Part shown: piece after piece, positions 24,401 to 36,990 of the stretch
Layout of the letters: each line of letters opens with the position of its first letter
Numbering within the stretch: position 1 is the stretch's first letter
Origin: Ifrita kowaldi
Taxonomy: Eukaryota; Chordata; Aves; Passeriformes; Cinclosomatidae
DNA: 64,000 nt
Assembly (NCBI GenBank): GCA_013398055.1
Contig: VZRS01014850.1
Span: 372,052 to 436,051, forward strand
Direction: 5' to 3'
Position numbers and translations under genes: made by a program
Notes under the pieces: model-generated
The model's input: only the letters and a program-made list of their open reading frames with translations
Database searches by the model: none
What the model was told of the DNA's origin: nothing

Positions 24401-26602
24401 TGGAAATCCTTACTCTAAAAATACCCTATTTGTGTCATTACTGTTTCTGTATGAAATATATGAAGATACTAATAATATACATAATGGATCTTTCTCATAG
24501 TTTCAGATCAAGATTAAAAGTGACTTTCATGATCCTAGTTACAAATTTCTGACGTTCAGTGACTGCATGGGCAACATTTACTGAACTTTGGACTACGCAC
24601 AATTATTCTCAGATACAGAAACATGAGGCTACTCCTGTAAAATGTGTGATGAGTAAAGGTTCAAATACAGCAAAGCATTTGTTGCACTCTTTGGCTTAAA
24701 ACAAGGCTTCAATCCCAGAGAGTTCAAAAAGGCTCAAATGCAATTTCATGTATCTATTCTGACAGGTGCAAAGCTCCAAGCTAGAAGCATTTGATGAAGA
24801 CCCTAGCATAAGCTCAGACAGCACAGGGATGGTTTCAGACAGTAGCAATTTCAGATAAATAACTTAGACATGTTCCACTGGCCTAGTTAGTGGGTTTGAT
24901 TCTGCAGGTACACTGAAAGCTGCTAATACCTGGGCTGAATCTTCACCAGGATGCAATCAGAGAGAAGCAGACAAACCAGGAGGCAGGAATAATCCAGCTG
25001 CAGCTCAGTGCAGATCGTTTCCAAGATGATGAATTGTTCTGTACAGAGCCATTCTTAATGAAGCTGGTATACAGAATGGACCCAAGAGGCTTCACTACAC
25101 AAAACTGCATATAGTAAAATTAAATAGCTGCAAGCAAAATATTACTCTATGTACAAAAATTATAATAATAATTATTATTCTGAGCTCTAACACACTTTGA
25201 ATAAGATCACATCAGATATAACAGCAACTGGAAGAGGACAAGAAATCTTTCATTTTAAAAGCAAGGTACCTACTAATAAAATACAGAAAGCACTGTTTAT
25301 TTTATGGTTTACCTTGCATCTGAACACTTGATACCACTTGTATACTGTAATGTAAATAATAATAATTTGGCCTGGCACTGGCAAATATCACTGTTGACAT
25401 TTTCTCTGGGGAAAAAAAACCAAACACACACACTTGAAAATCCCCAAACAAAGCAAAACAACCATCCTCCAGCAAATTGCAGTATATGTTTAGTTTGTAT
25501 TTGGAATTATTTTATGCAAAAATATGGAATATAAATAACACTTCCTTAATTGCTTATGAATCATTTTTCTACACAATTTAGTCAGATTCTTTCTGCTGTA
25601 GTCACTGGAAATAATATTAAGCTGAAATAGATATTGAAGTTAATCTGAAAATGCACCATAAAAATAATATATAAAATACTAATAGATAGCTTTACATATC
25701 ACTTAAAGATCAGTGATCACTGATAACTCCCAAACCCTTTTAACTACCTATCTAAAACTGTTGGCTTCCTTTATTGCCTCCTATTAAATGTGACACGTAT
25801 GTCCCACAAGGCAAGGCACAAACTCCATTAAAATGTTTGATCTAAGGTAACAACAGGGATGAGTTGAAATACTGCAACAAATAAGACACGTGTATTCCTA
25901 CATAACTGCAGAACATTTTTGCCTTGTTTTTGCTTTCTCTCTGTCTAAAGAAAATTGTCTCAGCTAAGGGCTAAGTGATTTTACTCTTCAAAATGAGGAA
26001 TAGAAATGTTTTAGAAAAAGTAATGAAAACCAAGTTGTATTATATGGAGAAATTTAGACTATTATAGTTAATAGAAATGAAGGAACACAGAAAAATCTGG
26101 TTTACTTAATTGAAGCTTACTGGGGAAAAGACGTATTTCCCCTGAATGGATGGACTACTCTAGTATTAACAGCTAAAATACAAAGATGGTTTCTATCTTT
26201 ATGAATAGAAGGCTATAGATCTGAGATACTGAGGAAAATTATAGCTCCCCTCTCTTTTCCTCAGTTGTCCCCGAGGTGCTACATAACTGCAAGATCCCTA
26301 CTCCTGAAGATACCACACACCTTGGCACTGGGCCAGGGACAGCCTGAAAGAGGTCAAGGACCCAGCAGCCAGCCAAGAGGAAAGGGGTTAGATGCAAACC
26401 AACATGACAAAGAGACAAGTCAGAATTTGCAACCTACTACGCAATAGCATCTGATAAGGACCTATAAAATCAATTTCATAAACCACATAAGCACTATCTT
26501 TAGATGTGGAGCCACTGCTTGTTAGAGACCTTTGTTTCCCACCCCAACCTCTGTCAAGTAAATTCTATCATACGCACTAATGTACTTTTTGGGGTTTTTT
26601 TT
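21466..26602. other. Unique AT-rich non-coding DNA, about 5 kb
   Basis: I see no exon, RNA gene or repeat family. A C-rich patch of the form CCCCTCCACACCCCACACC lies near 23558-23600, and an A/C-rich patch near 25409-25470. A small AT palindrome of ATT/AAT units lies near 25150-25172. Confidence 0.4.
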
Positions 26603-26665
26603 TAAATATGTCCAGCGATGGAGATTCCACAGCCCCTCTTAACAATCTAACCAGTCTTGCTTAAG
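26603..26665 (-). mobile_element. Old CR1 LINE fragment
   Basis: The plus strand reads AATATGTCCAGCGATGGAGA, then TTCCACAGCCCCTCTTAACA and TCTAACCAGTCTTGC. This corresponds to the reverse complement of the CR1 segment around 'cagagaggctgtggagtctccatccttggagatatt'. It is a short diverged copy without the 3' terminal repeat. Confidence 0.6.
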
Positions 26666-27664
26666 GATGTAAAACTTGCTTTAGACCAGAGTAACTAAAA
26701 CTTAAGCATCCATCCAACCATGTAAAAAGATACCTACATTAGCCCATAATTTACAGGCTGTTTACATTACACCTCATTAGAAAATTGCTTTCTGGTCAAA
26801 GTCTTTAATCCCGTACTACTTATAATACTTTGCCTAGCCAGATTTTTTACTCAAGTTCCATGAAATGGTTGTTCAAGGAAATCTTTCTCAAAGAAGGTTT
26901 TCTGCAATAAAACCTCAAACTACATTTGAGAGAGTGGAAAAGGTTATTTTTGTGATATTGCTGAGATTATAACTTTTATGTCCAGTATCAAGCTCATGAA
27001 ATACTTCTCGAAGTCAGCAGTACTTGAATATTTTAAATTAGCATTACTTTCATCTTGGATATCTTTTTTTCAGCTGCTGAGATTTTAATTTTAGGTTCAT
27101 GGGAAAGTTAGACAGTGACAGCATTCCTCCCCTTTCCTCCATACTTCAGTCACTCTTCTTCTGGTGATAATTGCTCAATATTTCTTTTTTGGCTACAGTT
27201 ATTAAAGTCATTGCCCTGTCACCACAAGAAGAGCACTTTGCAGAACATCAGCACCACCACTCTCAGAAGGCATGAGAAAAATTTATATCAGAAGAAGAAG
27301 GATAATTCCCTATTATTTTTGTACTATATAGCTAATTTTTTCATTGCCTTAATATCTTTTAAGGTACCAATGATATCAGTCTTAATGATGCTCTCTTCTA
27401 TAGAAAGAATTATTTTTTTGCAGGCAATGTGACTCAGTCTCAAAAAGAATATAACATGCATAAAAAAATGCTCAAGAACCTTTTGAATTACCCTTGAGAA
27501 CAATTTACATTTCAGTTTTAGCATTATCCTTTTAAACTAGAAACAATTCTGTAATTTTTCAGTAAATAAAGCTGAAAGTTTTTTAGCAATACTACACATA
27601 CTTTTTTTTTCTCCTCATGAAAGAAAGACTTTACCTTTAAATTTCTGTTGAAATTGCACTCTCC
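26666..27664. other. Unique AT-rich non-coding DNA
   Basis: I see no repeat family or RNA gene. Open frames at 27115-27432 (plus) and 27324-27524 (minus) overlap and have no recognisable content. Confidence 0.35.
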
Positions 27665-27775
27665 CCTGAGATTAGCTCAGTTTGTTAGAGCATGGTGCTA
27701 ATAATGCCATGACTGTGGGTTTAATCCCCTTATCATTTAAGATATGCACTCAACGATCCTTGTGGGGAAAAAAAA
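27665..27775 (+). mobile_element. tRNA-Ile-derived SINE (TguSINE1-like), 3'-shortened
   Basis: The head reads like tRNA-Ile(AAT). It has an A-box-like TAGCTCAGTTTG (27673-27684), GTTAGAGCATGGTGCTAATA around an AAT anticodon position (27700-27702), and a B-box-like GGTTTAATCCC (27718-27728). It continues into the CR1-type tail (CAACGATCCTTGTGGGG) but stops there in an eight-A run (27768-27775). It lacks the terminal part ('tcccttccaactcagaatattctgtg') seen in the other copy. A tRNA-Ile head with a CR1 tail is the described structure of TguSINE1 in songbirds. Substitutions in the stem regions make a functional tRNA gene unlikely. Confidence 0.8.
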
Positions 27776-28213
27776 TCTTAGTCTGAGACAAACAAAAAGT
27801 CAAAAATTTTATAATCATACTAAAACACACAGCTCAATCTTTTCAAACTTGCCAAGCAACAGAAATCAATGTTTATTCCCACTGTCTAGAAAACCAGGTT
27901 ATTTGTATGGGTTCCACATGTATATGGATTTGAAAATCCCCATATATATGGATTTGAATATCCCCACCAAATATAAAAACTAAAGGGCTGATTCAATTTC
28001 TGCAACAAACAATTGAAAAAAAAAAAAGCTTCTTACCTAATTATTCTGCTAGAATAATTCAAAGTATAAGAAAAAAATAGGCAATTTCAAAATAGGCATT
28101 TTTAAATGAGAGTTTCCTTCAGAAACAGGAACACTATGTACATTATACCTTTACTAGAAATTACTAATTACAGCCAGATTTCTAGCTCATGGCTCTTGGG
28201 AAACAAAAACATG
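27776..28213. other. AT-rich DNA with a small tandem repeat
   Basis: Apart from the tandem repeat at 27920-27965 and an A12 run at 28016-28027, I see nothing recognisable. Confidence 0.35.
27920..27965 (+). repeat. Two-unit imperfect tandem repeat, about 22 bp
   Basis: The unit TATATGGATTTGAAAATCCCC recurs as ATATATGGATTTGAATATCCCC immediately downstream. It probably arose by local duplication followed by a substitution. Confidence 0.8.
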
Positions 28214-28520
28214 TTATCGTAGCTGGTGACTGCATCCAAAATTTCCATTCACTACTGTGTTCACGGGCCTGCCCTTGCTCCTGGAAATGAGGTGCATCCA
28301 GTAGTGCCTTGAAAGGGCTCTGCTTCCCTCAGACCAGTGGCATGGATGTCCAAATGTGCTCTGTGCTCCTACTCTGACACAGTGATCCAGGAAACAGCCT
28401 TGGCTTCCACCCACCTCTCCCTCAGACTCCCCCTCCTTGCTTGGGAATGCACTGAATGAGGCACCCAGGCTTCCAGTGAAGACATGCCAGCTCTTTAACA
28501 TAAAATGATGCCTGTGCATT
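28214..28520. other. GC-richer island of unknown nature
   Basis: About 300 bases have clearly higher GC than their surroundings, with C/T-rich text on the plus strand (CCACCTCTCCCTCAGACTCC). A 101-codon minus-strand frame covers it but has no recognisable domain. It could be an unassigned old repeat or a conserved element. Confidence 0.3.
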
Positions 28521-29647
28521 GACTTGCATAACTTCCTAATAATTCAGGGATGAACACAGAACATATAAAACAGAGCTGCTCTACAGCAATTTTGCAATTA
28601 CAGCTTTACAGCTTCTTATCTCAGCAATATTTACAATATGTACTCACACCTTCAAAGAACAGTTCCTTTCCCATCTAGGATTAACAATATGCTGACAATG
28701 TCCTGACAGGCACAAAATGTTATGAACTAAATTTTTTAAAAAATGGATCAAGCTACAGTTGGTTTGGTTTTGTGTCTGAGGGTTTTTTTGGTATTTTCTT
28801 TCTTTTTTTAACAAGCTGGTAACTTGATTAACTTTTTAAATTGCTATTATGCCAGCCTGTGGTTAAAACATTGTTGCTGAACCAGAGTATCTCCATTGCT
28901 ATCCATCTCTCAGTTATGTGAATTTGTTCAAAAGAGGAAGAGTGGAAGGGGTACCAAGAGGGTACATACACTGAAAGGAATGCAGAGATCTGATCAGTCC
29001 TCTGCACTTCAGACAGCAAAAAGATCACAGTAATAAAATATGGACAGTATTTAATAAATCCAGCAATGCAGTCCATTCTGACTCTAAATCATTAGTATTA
29101 ATCACTTGCATTACTCAAATATTGATTTTGGTAGAATGAGAAGGGTTGGTGACTTCATCCCCCTTCCTCAAAATTTGTATTATTTGCTGTATTCAGCATT
29201 CATTTTCCCTTCTCCTCTTGTGTTCTGTGGGCTTGCCAAAACTCCTTTACAAATTTCAAATTAAATTACAAATTAGAGAGCAGTGCAAGAGGTGATTAAA
29301 CATGGTAAAAAGTATTACTGTGCTGCTTCAACCGTTTCAGCAGAGGTTCAAACCAAGCAAAAGAGCAAAAATCTAAAGATGGTTGTTATAATTTCATAAG
29401 CACATATCAGGAGATCTTGAAACTTATGTCCTCTATAACCCTACTAAGTACAGTCTTTTTACATTTATCAATACATTTTCCAGATTTCAGTGTTGCAAAT
29501 AGAATGACTTCTCAAAATATTAGGAAATTATTGTTCAAAACTGGTAACAATGTTTGTTTAAGTATGGGTACTTCTCTGCAATCCCACTTTGCAGTGGCAT
29601 TCCTGTCTCTGAAAAAAGTTACCCAGTTACCGAGAATCTTGTGCAAT
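28521..29647. other. Unique AT-rich non-coding DNA
   Basis: I see no repeat family, exon or RNA gene. Confidence 0.35.
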
Positions 29648-29741
29648 GTGTTCTGGGACAACCCTGCTCAAGCAGGGAGATTGGACCAGATGACCCACTG
29701 TGGTCTCTTCCAAACTGACCCATTCTGTGATTCTGTGATCC
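29648..29741 (+). mobile_element. CR1 LINE 3' tail fragment
   Basis: Sense-strand CR1 end: GACAACCCTGCTCAAGCAGG, GAGATTGGACCAGATGACCC, TGGTCTCTTCCAAACTGACC, then CATTCTGTGATTCTGTGATC. The last is the characteristic terminal ATTCTGTG octamer repeat. Only the final ~95 bp are present, the usual 5'-truncated CR1 form. Confidence 0.9.
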
Positions 29742-32424
29742 AGGGTTTCATGAAGTGAAACTTTCAACTTTTTCTGTACATTGTTACTGCAGTTACTAAT
29801 GTAACGATTTGAAGTACGACACATCCCCTCTCCCCTGCATCAGCGAACGTCAAAGTCCTGTCCTTGGGGTTGGGAAAGAAGTATAAAATCCACAGTAGCA
29901 GCATGACAGCAGATGCATACTTAGGGCATTGAAAGGTCACACAGCATCACAGCAGTGTTGCAGGGTAGGCAGGAGCCCATGAGCAAACAGCACTGGACAG
30001 AGTTTTCATGCTCTTTTAGGCAAAACCACAGAGGTTTGTTGCTACTTCTTGTAGATACTGTGATGACAGAGCACATGTGCCTTTAAATGAATGTTTTATT
30101 GCCAAGGTAATTATGACAATCCTTAGACTAGAGAAAATTTGAAATTTAAATAGCATTTTCTTTTTCATCTTTTTTATGAATGTGTAAATGTTACTTTATA
30201 TAGTAAGTATAAAAACAATGCAACTATTTGCCAGATCTTTAGATTTTATTTCATCAAGCATTTCCATGATTTATTCAGACTGTACTCAATTACACTCTCT
30301 CTGCAGTTTTTTATATTCATCAGGAACAAATATAGCTAAAAGACGTGTTAAAAATAAGACACAAATCACTGATTACCTGAGGTTCTTGTAAGAATACATT
30401 TGCAGCTAGCTCTCTGAATGTTGTATGCCAGTACATCCACTGTGCTCAGATCAATGACTCAAGTTTCACAGACTATTAGGCTGACAGAGGCCAAGCAGAC
30501 CTCAGTGTGTGAGGTGATTCCACAATTCTGGTTGCAACACATTATGGGAAAAATGAGGATATGACTGAAAAGTGATTCAATAACCTACTCAGCAAATCAG
30601 TCCATGACTCAGACACTTGAAATAATGCAACGTGCACAGAAGAAGAAAAAAAAGAAAAAAAGCAGATCTTTTTTCACTTTGTAATTCCCCAGTCAAACTG
30701 CACTGGCAGCCTTTGTTAGGCACAGGTTGCTGGTTTTAGTGTTGGACTGATTGTGCACAAACTTTCTTTGAGGGACAGAAAAAAGAAGTAAAATAATAAA
30801 AGTGAACTATGAAAAACATGCAAGCATTTAAAAATTTTTTTTGTTGCTTTGGCTTTGGATCAATAATTCTCATCTAGCATCACATCTACTAGCTAGGACA
30901 CTAAACCAAAACAAATACATGTCATTACCCAGTAGCTAAGATCCCCTAAAATATGAATGCATAAAGGGTGCAAAATTTTATGCTCAATTCAGAAATTTAA
31001 TCTCCTTATGAATCTGTTTTTAAGTTCTGGCACTGAGATTATTCTCAGCCCTTCACCTCAACTATGCTGTTAGAAGCAAGACATGTAGAAGCGTACAGTT
31101 CAATTCCTGCGACATATATGCCCTTGTAGAAATTATAAATAAATGAGACAGCTTAGCTAATGAGAAATCTTGTGGAAGTAACTTCAAGTTCAAACTCTTG
31201 TTTGGAAAATTTAATACACAGGGAGACATATGACAGCTCCTTCTTCCTTTACTTATATTGGGTTTCTAAAAATAATAACCTGTTAAAATGTTTATGTGAT
31301 TAGACCATACAGAAATCAGCCAATTTTAGTCTTCATGTTACAGATAACTGTTAGTTTGAGTTAGGTGTTAGCAAAGACAAATATTGTGTTATACATAAAT
31401 GGAAAAAAACCGCATACACCATTTATCTAAGTCCTTATAAGTATGCTATAAAAATAATAGCATGATAGGAATTATTTGTTGGATTCAACAGTTTGCAAGA
31501 CAGTAAAGAAGAAGCTGTTCACTAAAATAATGAGAAAAAGAACAGTAATTCTGAGATATTTGTGAAAAATGTTCATAAGAATGAGGTAGTTAAACAGATG
31601 ACATCAGCTTGCTTCTTCCTAATCTCAAGACTATGGTATTTTGACATTTAAACTAAAGAGAGTCTGTATTTAAAAAATAGGCTTCTTCATTGCAACAAAT
31701 ATTACTATATTTTGTGTTAATTAGAGTTACATATTAGGCTTATCATGCTCATGAACAGTGCATGAAAGTTTAATTAAAAGACCACTAAATTATTCATTTT
31801 TAATGAAACTGCCAGGAATTCTGCAGAGAAGTTCAACAACATTTATCATATCATTGCACTAATGAACTTCTTTCTAGATAATGAATTAAAGCTTGTAAGA
31901 ATTCATAGAAATTCCTTAAAGGTTGATGTATCTTCAGATGTATAAGAAAAAACACACTTAAATATGTTCCCAGATCTTATAAAAAATAAATTTTAGAAAC
32001 GTATTCATGAAAGCAATACAATGAACAAGTCTTGTACTGTTCAACAGGAAATGGGTCAGATGTGGAAAAGTAATGAAGAGTACTTTTCGAAGAGTACACA
32101 GAAAAAAGACAGTATGTTAAAAGACACTAACAGCAGGAGGTACAGATGAACTAGAGAGAGAATTTAAAAGGATAAATAATTGAAAGGTAAATTATCCCAT
32201 CACTGATTAAAAAAAAAAAAAAATGGCATATAGAGTAGGAAGGAAGGATACAATCTCTTGGCCTTCACCCTTATATATAAACTAAGCGGAGTGAAAACAG
32301 TGGATATATCTACATCTTCCTAACTGCTTCTATTTCAGACAGTGACTAGCATCCTAAAGCTGATGGAAGTAGTCAGAAAAACATAGTAGTAGTTCCAACA
32401 GGATTAGAATTTCTTTCTGTGATA
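29742..32424. other. Unique AT-rich non-coding DNA
   Basis: I see no exon, RNA gene or repeat family. An A15 homopolymer at 32209-32223 is the main simple repeat. Confidence 0.4.
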
Positions 32425-32429
32425 GGCCT

Positions 32430-32997
32430 TGTCCTGGTTTCAGCTAGGATAGAGTTAATTTTTTCTCAGTAGCTGTTACAGGGCTGTGCTCTGGATTCAG
32501 AATGAGAACAGTGTTTATAATATACTGATGTTTTGGGTTTTTGTTAAGTCCATTTATCCTAAGTCAAGTACTTCTTTTTCCCTTGTCTCATGTTCTGCCA
32601 GTGAGGAGGTATGCAAAAAAAAAAACAAGGTGGGAGGGAGCACAGCTGGGACAGGTGACCCAAACTGACCAAAGGGATATTCCACACCACAGAACATCGT
32701 GCCTGGTATATAAACGCGGGGAGTTACCTGGAAGTGGGGGCTGATTTAGGTTTGATGGTGAGCAATTGCATTGTGCAGCACTTGTTGGGGTTTTTACCTT
32801 ACTATTGTCATTATTATTATAATTTGCCATTACTACTGTATTTTTACTTTGTTTTCAATTGTTAAACTGTTCCTATCTCAACCTACAAGTTTTACTGTGA
32901 TTCTCCTCCCCATTCAACCTGATTGTGGCGTGGGGAGATGGGGGCTGACTGAGCAGCTGTGTGGTGTTTCATCTCCAGCTGGGCTTAAGACATGACA
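32430..32997 (+). mobile_element. Solo LTR of an ERVL-type endogenous retrovirus
   Basis: A 568-bp block starts TGTCCTGGTTTCAGCTAGGA and ends ...TTAAGACATGACA, with the TG...CA ends of an LTR. It is flanked by a perfect 5-bp target-site duplication, GGCCT (32425-32429 and 32998-33002). Five bp is the usual duplication length for class III (ERVL) elements, and the text matches the LTR family common in songbirds. A TATA box (TATATAAA, 32707-32714) and a short ATT-rich segment (about 32810-32822) lie at the expected interior positions. No internal retroviral sequence adjoins it, so it is the product of recombination between two LTRs. Open frames inside it are incidental. Confidence 0.9.
32707..32714 (+). 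promoter_or_regulatory. TATA box of the solo LTR
   Basis: TATATAAA lies in the middle of the LTR where the retroviral promoter is expected. It could drive transcription into flanking DNA if still active; the sequence alone does not show activity. Confidence 0.6.
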
Positions 32998-33002
32998 GGC
33001 CT

Positions 33003-36000
33003 ATTAAAGCATTAGCAGGATTTATTCCTTCTTGGCCCTCAGTAAATCTAAACTCTGAGAAGATAAGAATCAGTTTTGAAACAGAGTTATAGCACTTCTG
33101 ATCCTCTTGGTAAGCCCTGTGGAAGTACTGAACCTCTGCACAAGTGCTTCCCCCTAGAGAAGCTCTCCTGTGCGTGGCCTGAACAGCATTTGAAAGAAAA
33201 CTGAAAACCACACACCCCCAATCTCCCATTAGTACAATTCAAGGCAAATAAGGAATAGACAAAATCACAAGAGAAACTAATGGAGGAAGAGAGGACCTTG
33301 CTCATATTTTTCCTACATGTAGTTGTATGATAGCAACCTGTTGAGATGGTGAATAACCATACCATTCTTTATTTATTTCAAGTGTGAAGCCTATATCATA
33401 GAATTGTGAAGATTAGAGATGCTTGAATAAACCAAAAAACCCCCACGATTCTCAGCATCACTGAGACATAACAGAGACAAATTTAACTTCCACAGAACAG
33501 AGCTGGTATTTTACAATCCACTCTTCAGCGAAGCACATAACTTGTGCTGAGCCATGGTTAAATCAAAATCACCCATGTTAATACACAACTACTCTCCAAC
33601 TTACATTCTTCCAAGGGGCCTACTTTGTCTTAGTGTAAAATTTTACAAAGATTTTATCTTTCCCTTTTCTATCGTCCCCTTAACCTTAAATGCTGTAGGG
33701 TGGGGAGCATTCTATTGAAGCACCACACACATTCAGAATTCATGCTGTTTCCTAGACACAAGCTGCCCCACCACTGTCAAAGACAAGGCACCTGATTCAG
33801 CAAAAATTTTGGTCAGGCCCCATATGGTTATTCTAATTTGAAAATACTCTGTGATTCCTCCTCAAACACAAAACCTAAATGGTCATGGCAGAAACGTCGT
33901 TTCATTTCAAGTACAAAGACTAGCCAAATACTGTGTTAGATTAAAAAAGCAGTTAACCATCTCTGTCTAGAAACCTCTTTTTCAGAGGAATAGGGCCAGA
34001 TCTGTTAGTCCAGCAAAGGTCCATGCCCCCAGTTCCAACCTGCAGCAAGACTAAGCACCTGTTCCCAGTAGGCACACGCACATGGAGCACACATGGACGT
34101 GTACAGAGTTTGCAACACAGGACAGTAACACACCTTTGTATGTGGGAAGAAGCACCTGAGCACACCTTACGAATTGCTTTAGGTTTACACATCCAAGCTA
34201 ATATTTTTTTCTCCACTGAAGCAGGAACAAGAAACCGTCATGCTTTTTTCCCAACATCTCCATGCATTATATTAACCAATATAGACTTTATTTGTAAGAA
34301 TTAATAAATAAAATTTAGGGGTTTTGCCCCCCAGTCTTTTTCATGGGGCAGATTAGTATTCTATTTAATCTACCCACCTCCATCCCTGAAAGTTCTCTTC
34401 CAACAAGTCAGAGGGATCCTAAGTTCTGAACTGAACAATTTATCCTGAAACATTTGTAAAATATGCCAGAGTATGCTGTGTTTTATCACCTCAGTTACAA
34501 ATGTGCATTTGTCGCATTCAAGTCTCTGCAAGCAGAGATGTTCGACTCTATTTCTGCAACTCTTGGCAAACGGTTTTATCACTCTATACAAATAAATAAA
34601 AGCAACAGTTTTTACACAAGATATTAACCCAACTCTGAGCTGCTAAAAAATCTCATTTGATATTCCCTGTTTTGGAGGGAGCAGTAGGATGGCATGAGAG
34701 TCTTAAGCCTATCCCTTATTAATGACGTCAGTAGAGCTAAATCCTTTATTTTCTACTTTAGAAAAACCACAACTGATCATGTTTGCCCCTCCCATTACCA
34801 TGGTTTTTGATTTCTGACTGTTCATTCTTGCTATCAATGAAGATATAGAGAGCAATTTAGAAAATTGCAGTGCATGGATGCATAGACCATCTTTAGATGA
34901 AAAATTAATTCAAATAAAAGACAGCAGTCGTGATTTTGCCTAAATACTAGCACTTCTGAATTTCTGTCACTGCTTTTTCACAATCTGCTTTGTTTCAAAG
35001 CCAAAACAACTGTCATTATAGGGAATGAGCTGTGCACAGATAAAATACTGTTGCCAAGAATGTGGGCTTTTGAGAACACTCACCAAATGTGTGGCTGTTG
35101 TATGTGATTCCCTGGAATGTTAGAGCAGCTTCGTATCTGCAATCACCGAGTCTGACATAAACATTTCTTAAGCTAACAGTTATTAGAATTTTTTTTAATT
35201 CTCAAGCTTGTCTAGGAGCTAATATAGTTCTTAAGACAGTGTGACATAGGAAAAGCTGAGAGGACAGACAAGCATTAGCTTATAGGCAAGGGAGAACAGA
35301 AAATAAAAATAATATTAAGATCAGGCCACAACAAAAGCTGAAGTTGGAAGATATGTGAAAATATCTGAAAACATTACCCTAAATTGTTTCCATTTCTTGG
35401 TGCCATTTGATAAACATTTAGAATTTCAGACATGTAATAAAAACAATAATAATTCCTCCTCAGAACTTTAGCAGGATATAGAGTCATGCCCCACCCCCTG
35501 ACCTCCATAAATAGCAGAAACCTGAAAAACCTTGGAAATTGTAAAAGGCGTTCTTTTGTCATCTGAAGTCTTCCCTCACTTTTTTTTTCTCCCTTAAGTA
35601 TGAATACTAGTTAATTTTGTCAAAAGTAATAGCATTTTAATTGGCATATTATACTCCTAGTGAAAAGTCTCTTAAGAACATAAAATACGAAATTAACTAC
35701 CAGTTAGAGTATGTAAATTTATATGACAAATCAAGTGTTTAAAGAAATAGGCAGCTTATTATTGGACAAAAAAACCCCCAAACAATAGAAGAAGCAAGCA
35801 AAATTTTAAAACCTAGAACTTAAAATTTTCACACTCATCTACAATTAGTAAGAAAAGAAAAAAGCATAGATAAAAAAATTACAAAAAAATCTTAAGTGAT
35901 TAACAAAGAAAACAATATTAAAAAGCCAAAAGTATTTCATCGCAAGTTACTCCAGAACTGGGAAAACTTCTTGCAACAGCAGCAATACCTTTGAAGTTTT

Positions 36001-36429
36001 TCTTTACCTTTCTTTGAATTCTCCAAGTGCATACTTTAAATTTTCCTGTACATCTTCCTTATCAATACATCTTCAAGTGCTTAAACTATCTTTGTCTAAT
36101 TACAGAAAGCAGAAAAGTATTTCAAAGCTTACATTAGTTTCTCAAACTGTGTAGCTGAAACTGTGAGAGGATTTCGTTCATTAATACATAAAACCTCAGC
36201 ACTTACTGATGACTTCCCAAGTTGCAAGTCTGTATGTATTTACTGATGCTCAACAAAACAGCAATATTTGGCTTGGTACTCACAAATTGCACAGCTGTAA
36301 GAAGTTCAAGGAGAGCACTGTTAAAATCCTGTTGATCCTTTGGCAAAACATCAGGGATTTAACAAAACAGGAGCACATTGTGCCCTGGGAGAAGAAACTG
36401 GCTTTCTTGATTGGGTGAAGGCAATGGGA
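33003..36429. other. Unique AT-rich non-coding DNA
   Basis: No repeat family or RNA gene was recognised. Overlapping frames on both strands between 32969 and 34304 have no recognisable domain. An A-rich stretch at about 35760-35930 is simple sequence. Confidence 0.35.
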
Positions 36430-36720
36430 AGGGGCAGCAGCAGGTGCCTCTAACACTAATTAGGAGGCTCTGAGCTCACCAGGGACTGCTCCAGCAGTTA
36501 ACTACTCAGTGTTAACTCTCTGGCTACGGGCAGCCTGTGCAGCCACATCCATGCCCTCCAGAAGAGAGCCCCATGTTCGTATAGCCCACGGGCTGCTGCT
36601 GCAGGGCCTCCTGCCACCCCACCCGAGTGCCCCCTGTGCACACACCTCAGTGCCAGCACACAGGGGGCTGACAGAACGTGTAGTCTGAGAGTGACAAAGA
36701 AGCTCATAGTGCTACCTACT
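36430..36720. other. GC-richer block of unknown nature
   Basis: About 290 bases have raised GC content (GCCCACGGGCTGCTGCTGC, CCACCCCACCCGAGTGCCCC). A 69-codon minus-strand frame runs through it without family resemblance. It could be an unassigned repeat or a regulatory element. Confidence 0.3.
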
Positions 36721-36941
36721 CATGTTTCTCCCTGCGGGCCTCCAAAAATACGTCTTCAAACTGCCTCATGTATTTAAATGCAGAAACAAAACCAGAAGTT
36801 CAAGGAAAGCTGAATAAAATTGCCACACACTGGCCTACCAGGTATGATGCCTTCCCCAGATTTTTAAGACAAATGAAACAATGAAAGCAATTTATTACTC
36901 AAGTTGCAAAGCAACTTCTTAACAACTAGTCCCGAAAGCAT

Positions 36942-36990
36942 TTTATATATATCTATATATCTGTGTCTATATAGATATAGATATGTGTAT
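36942..36990. repeat. TA/GATA-type simple repeat
   Basis: A run of TATATA, TCTATATA and TATAGATA units forms imperfect AT palindromes over about 49 bases. It is simple sequence. Confidence 0.85.

Noticed and set aside
27665..27740. Functional tRNA-Ile gene
   Set aside because: The head is followed by a CR1-type tail and has stem-breaking substitutions, so it is a SINE.
32486..32995. Overlapping small frames as coding genes
   Set aside because: They all lie inside the solo LTR and have no retroviral or host protein resemblance.
36942..36990. Hairpin RNA gene from the AT palindromes
   Set aside because: It is simple TA/GATA repeat sequence; the pairing follows from the repeat unit.
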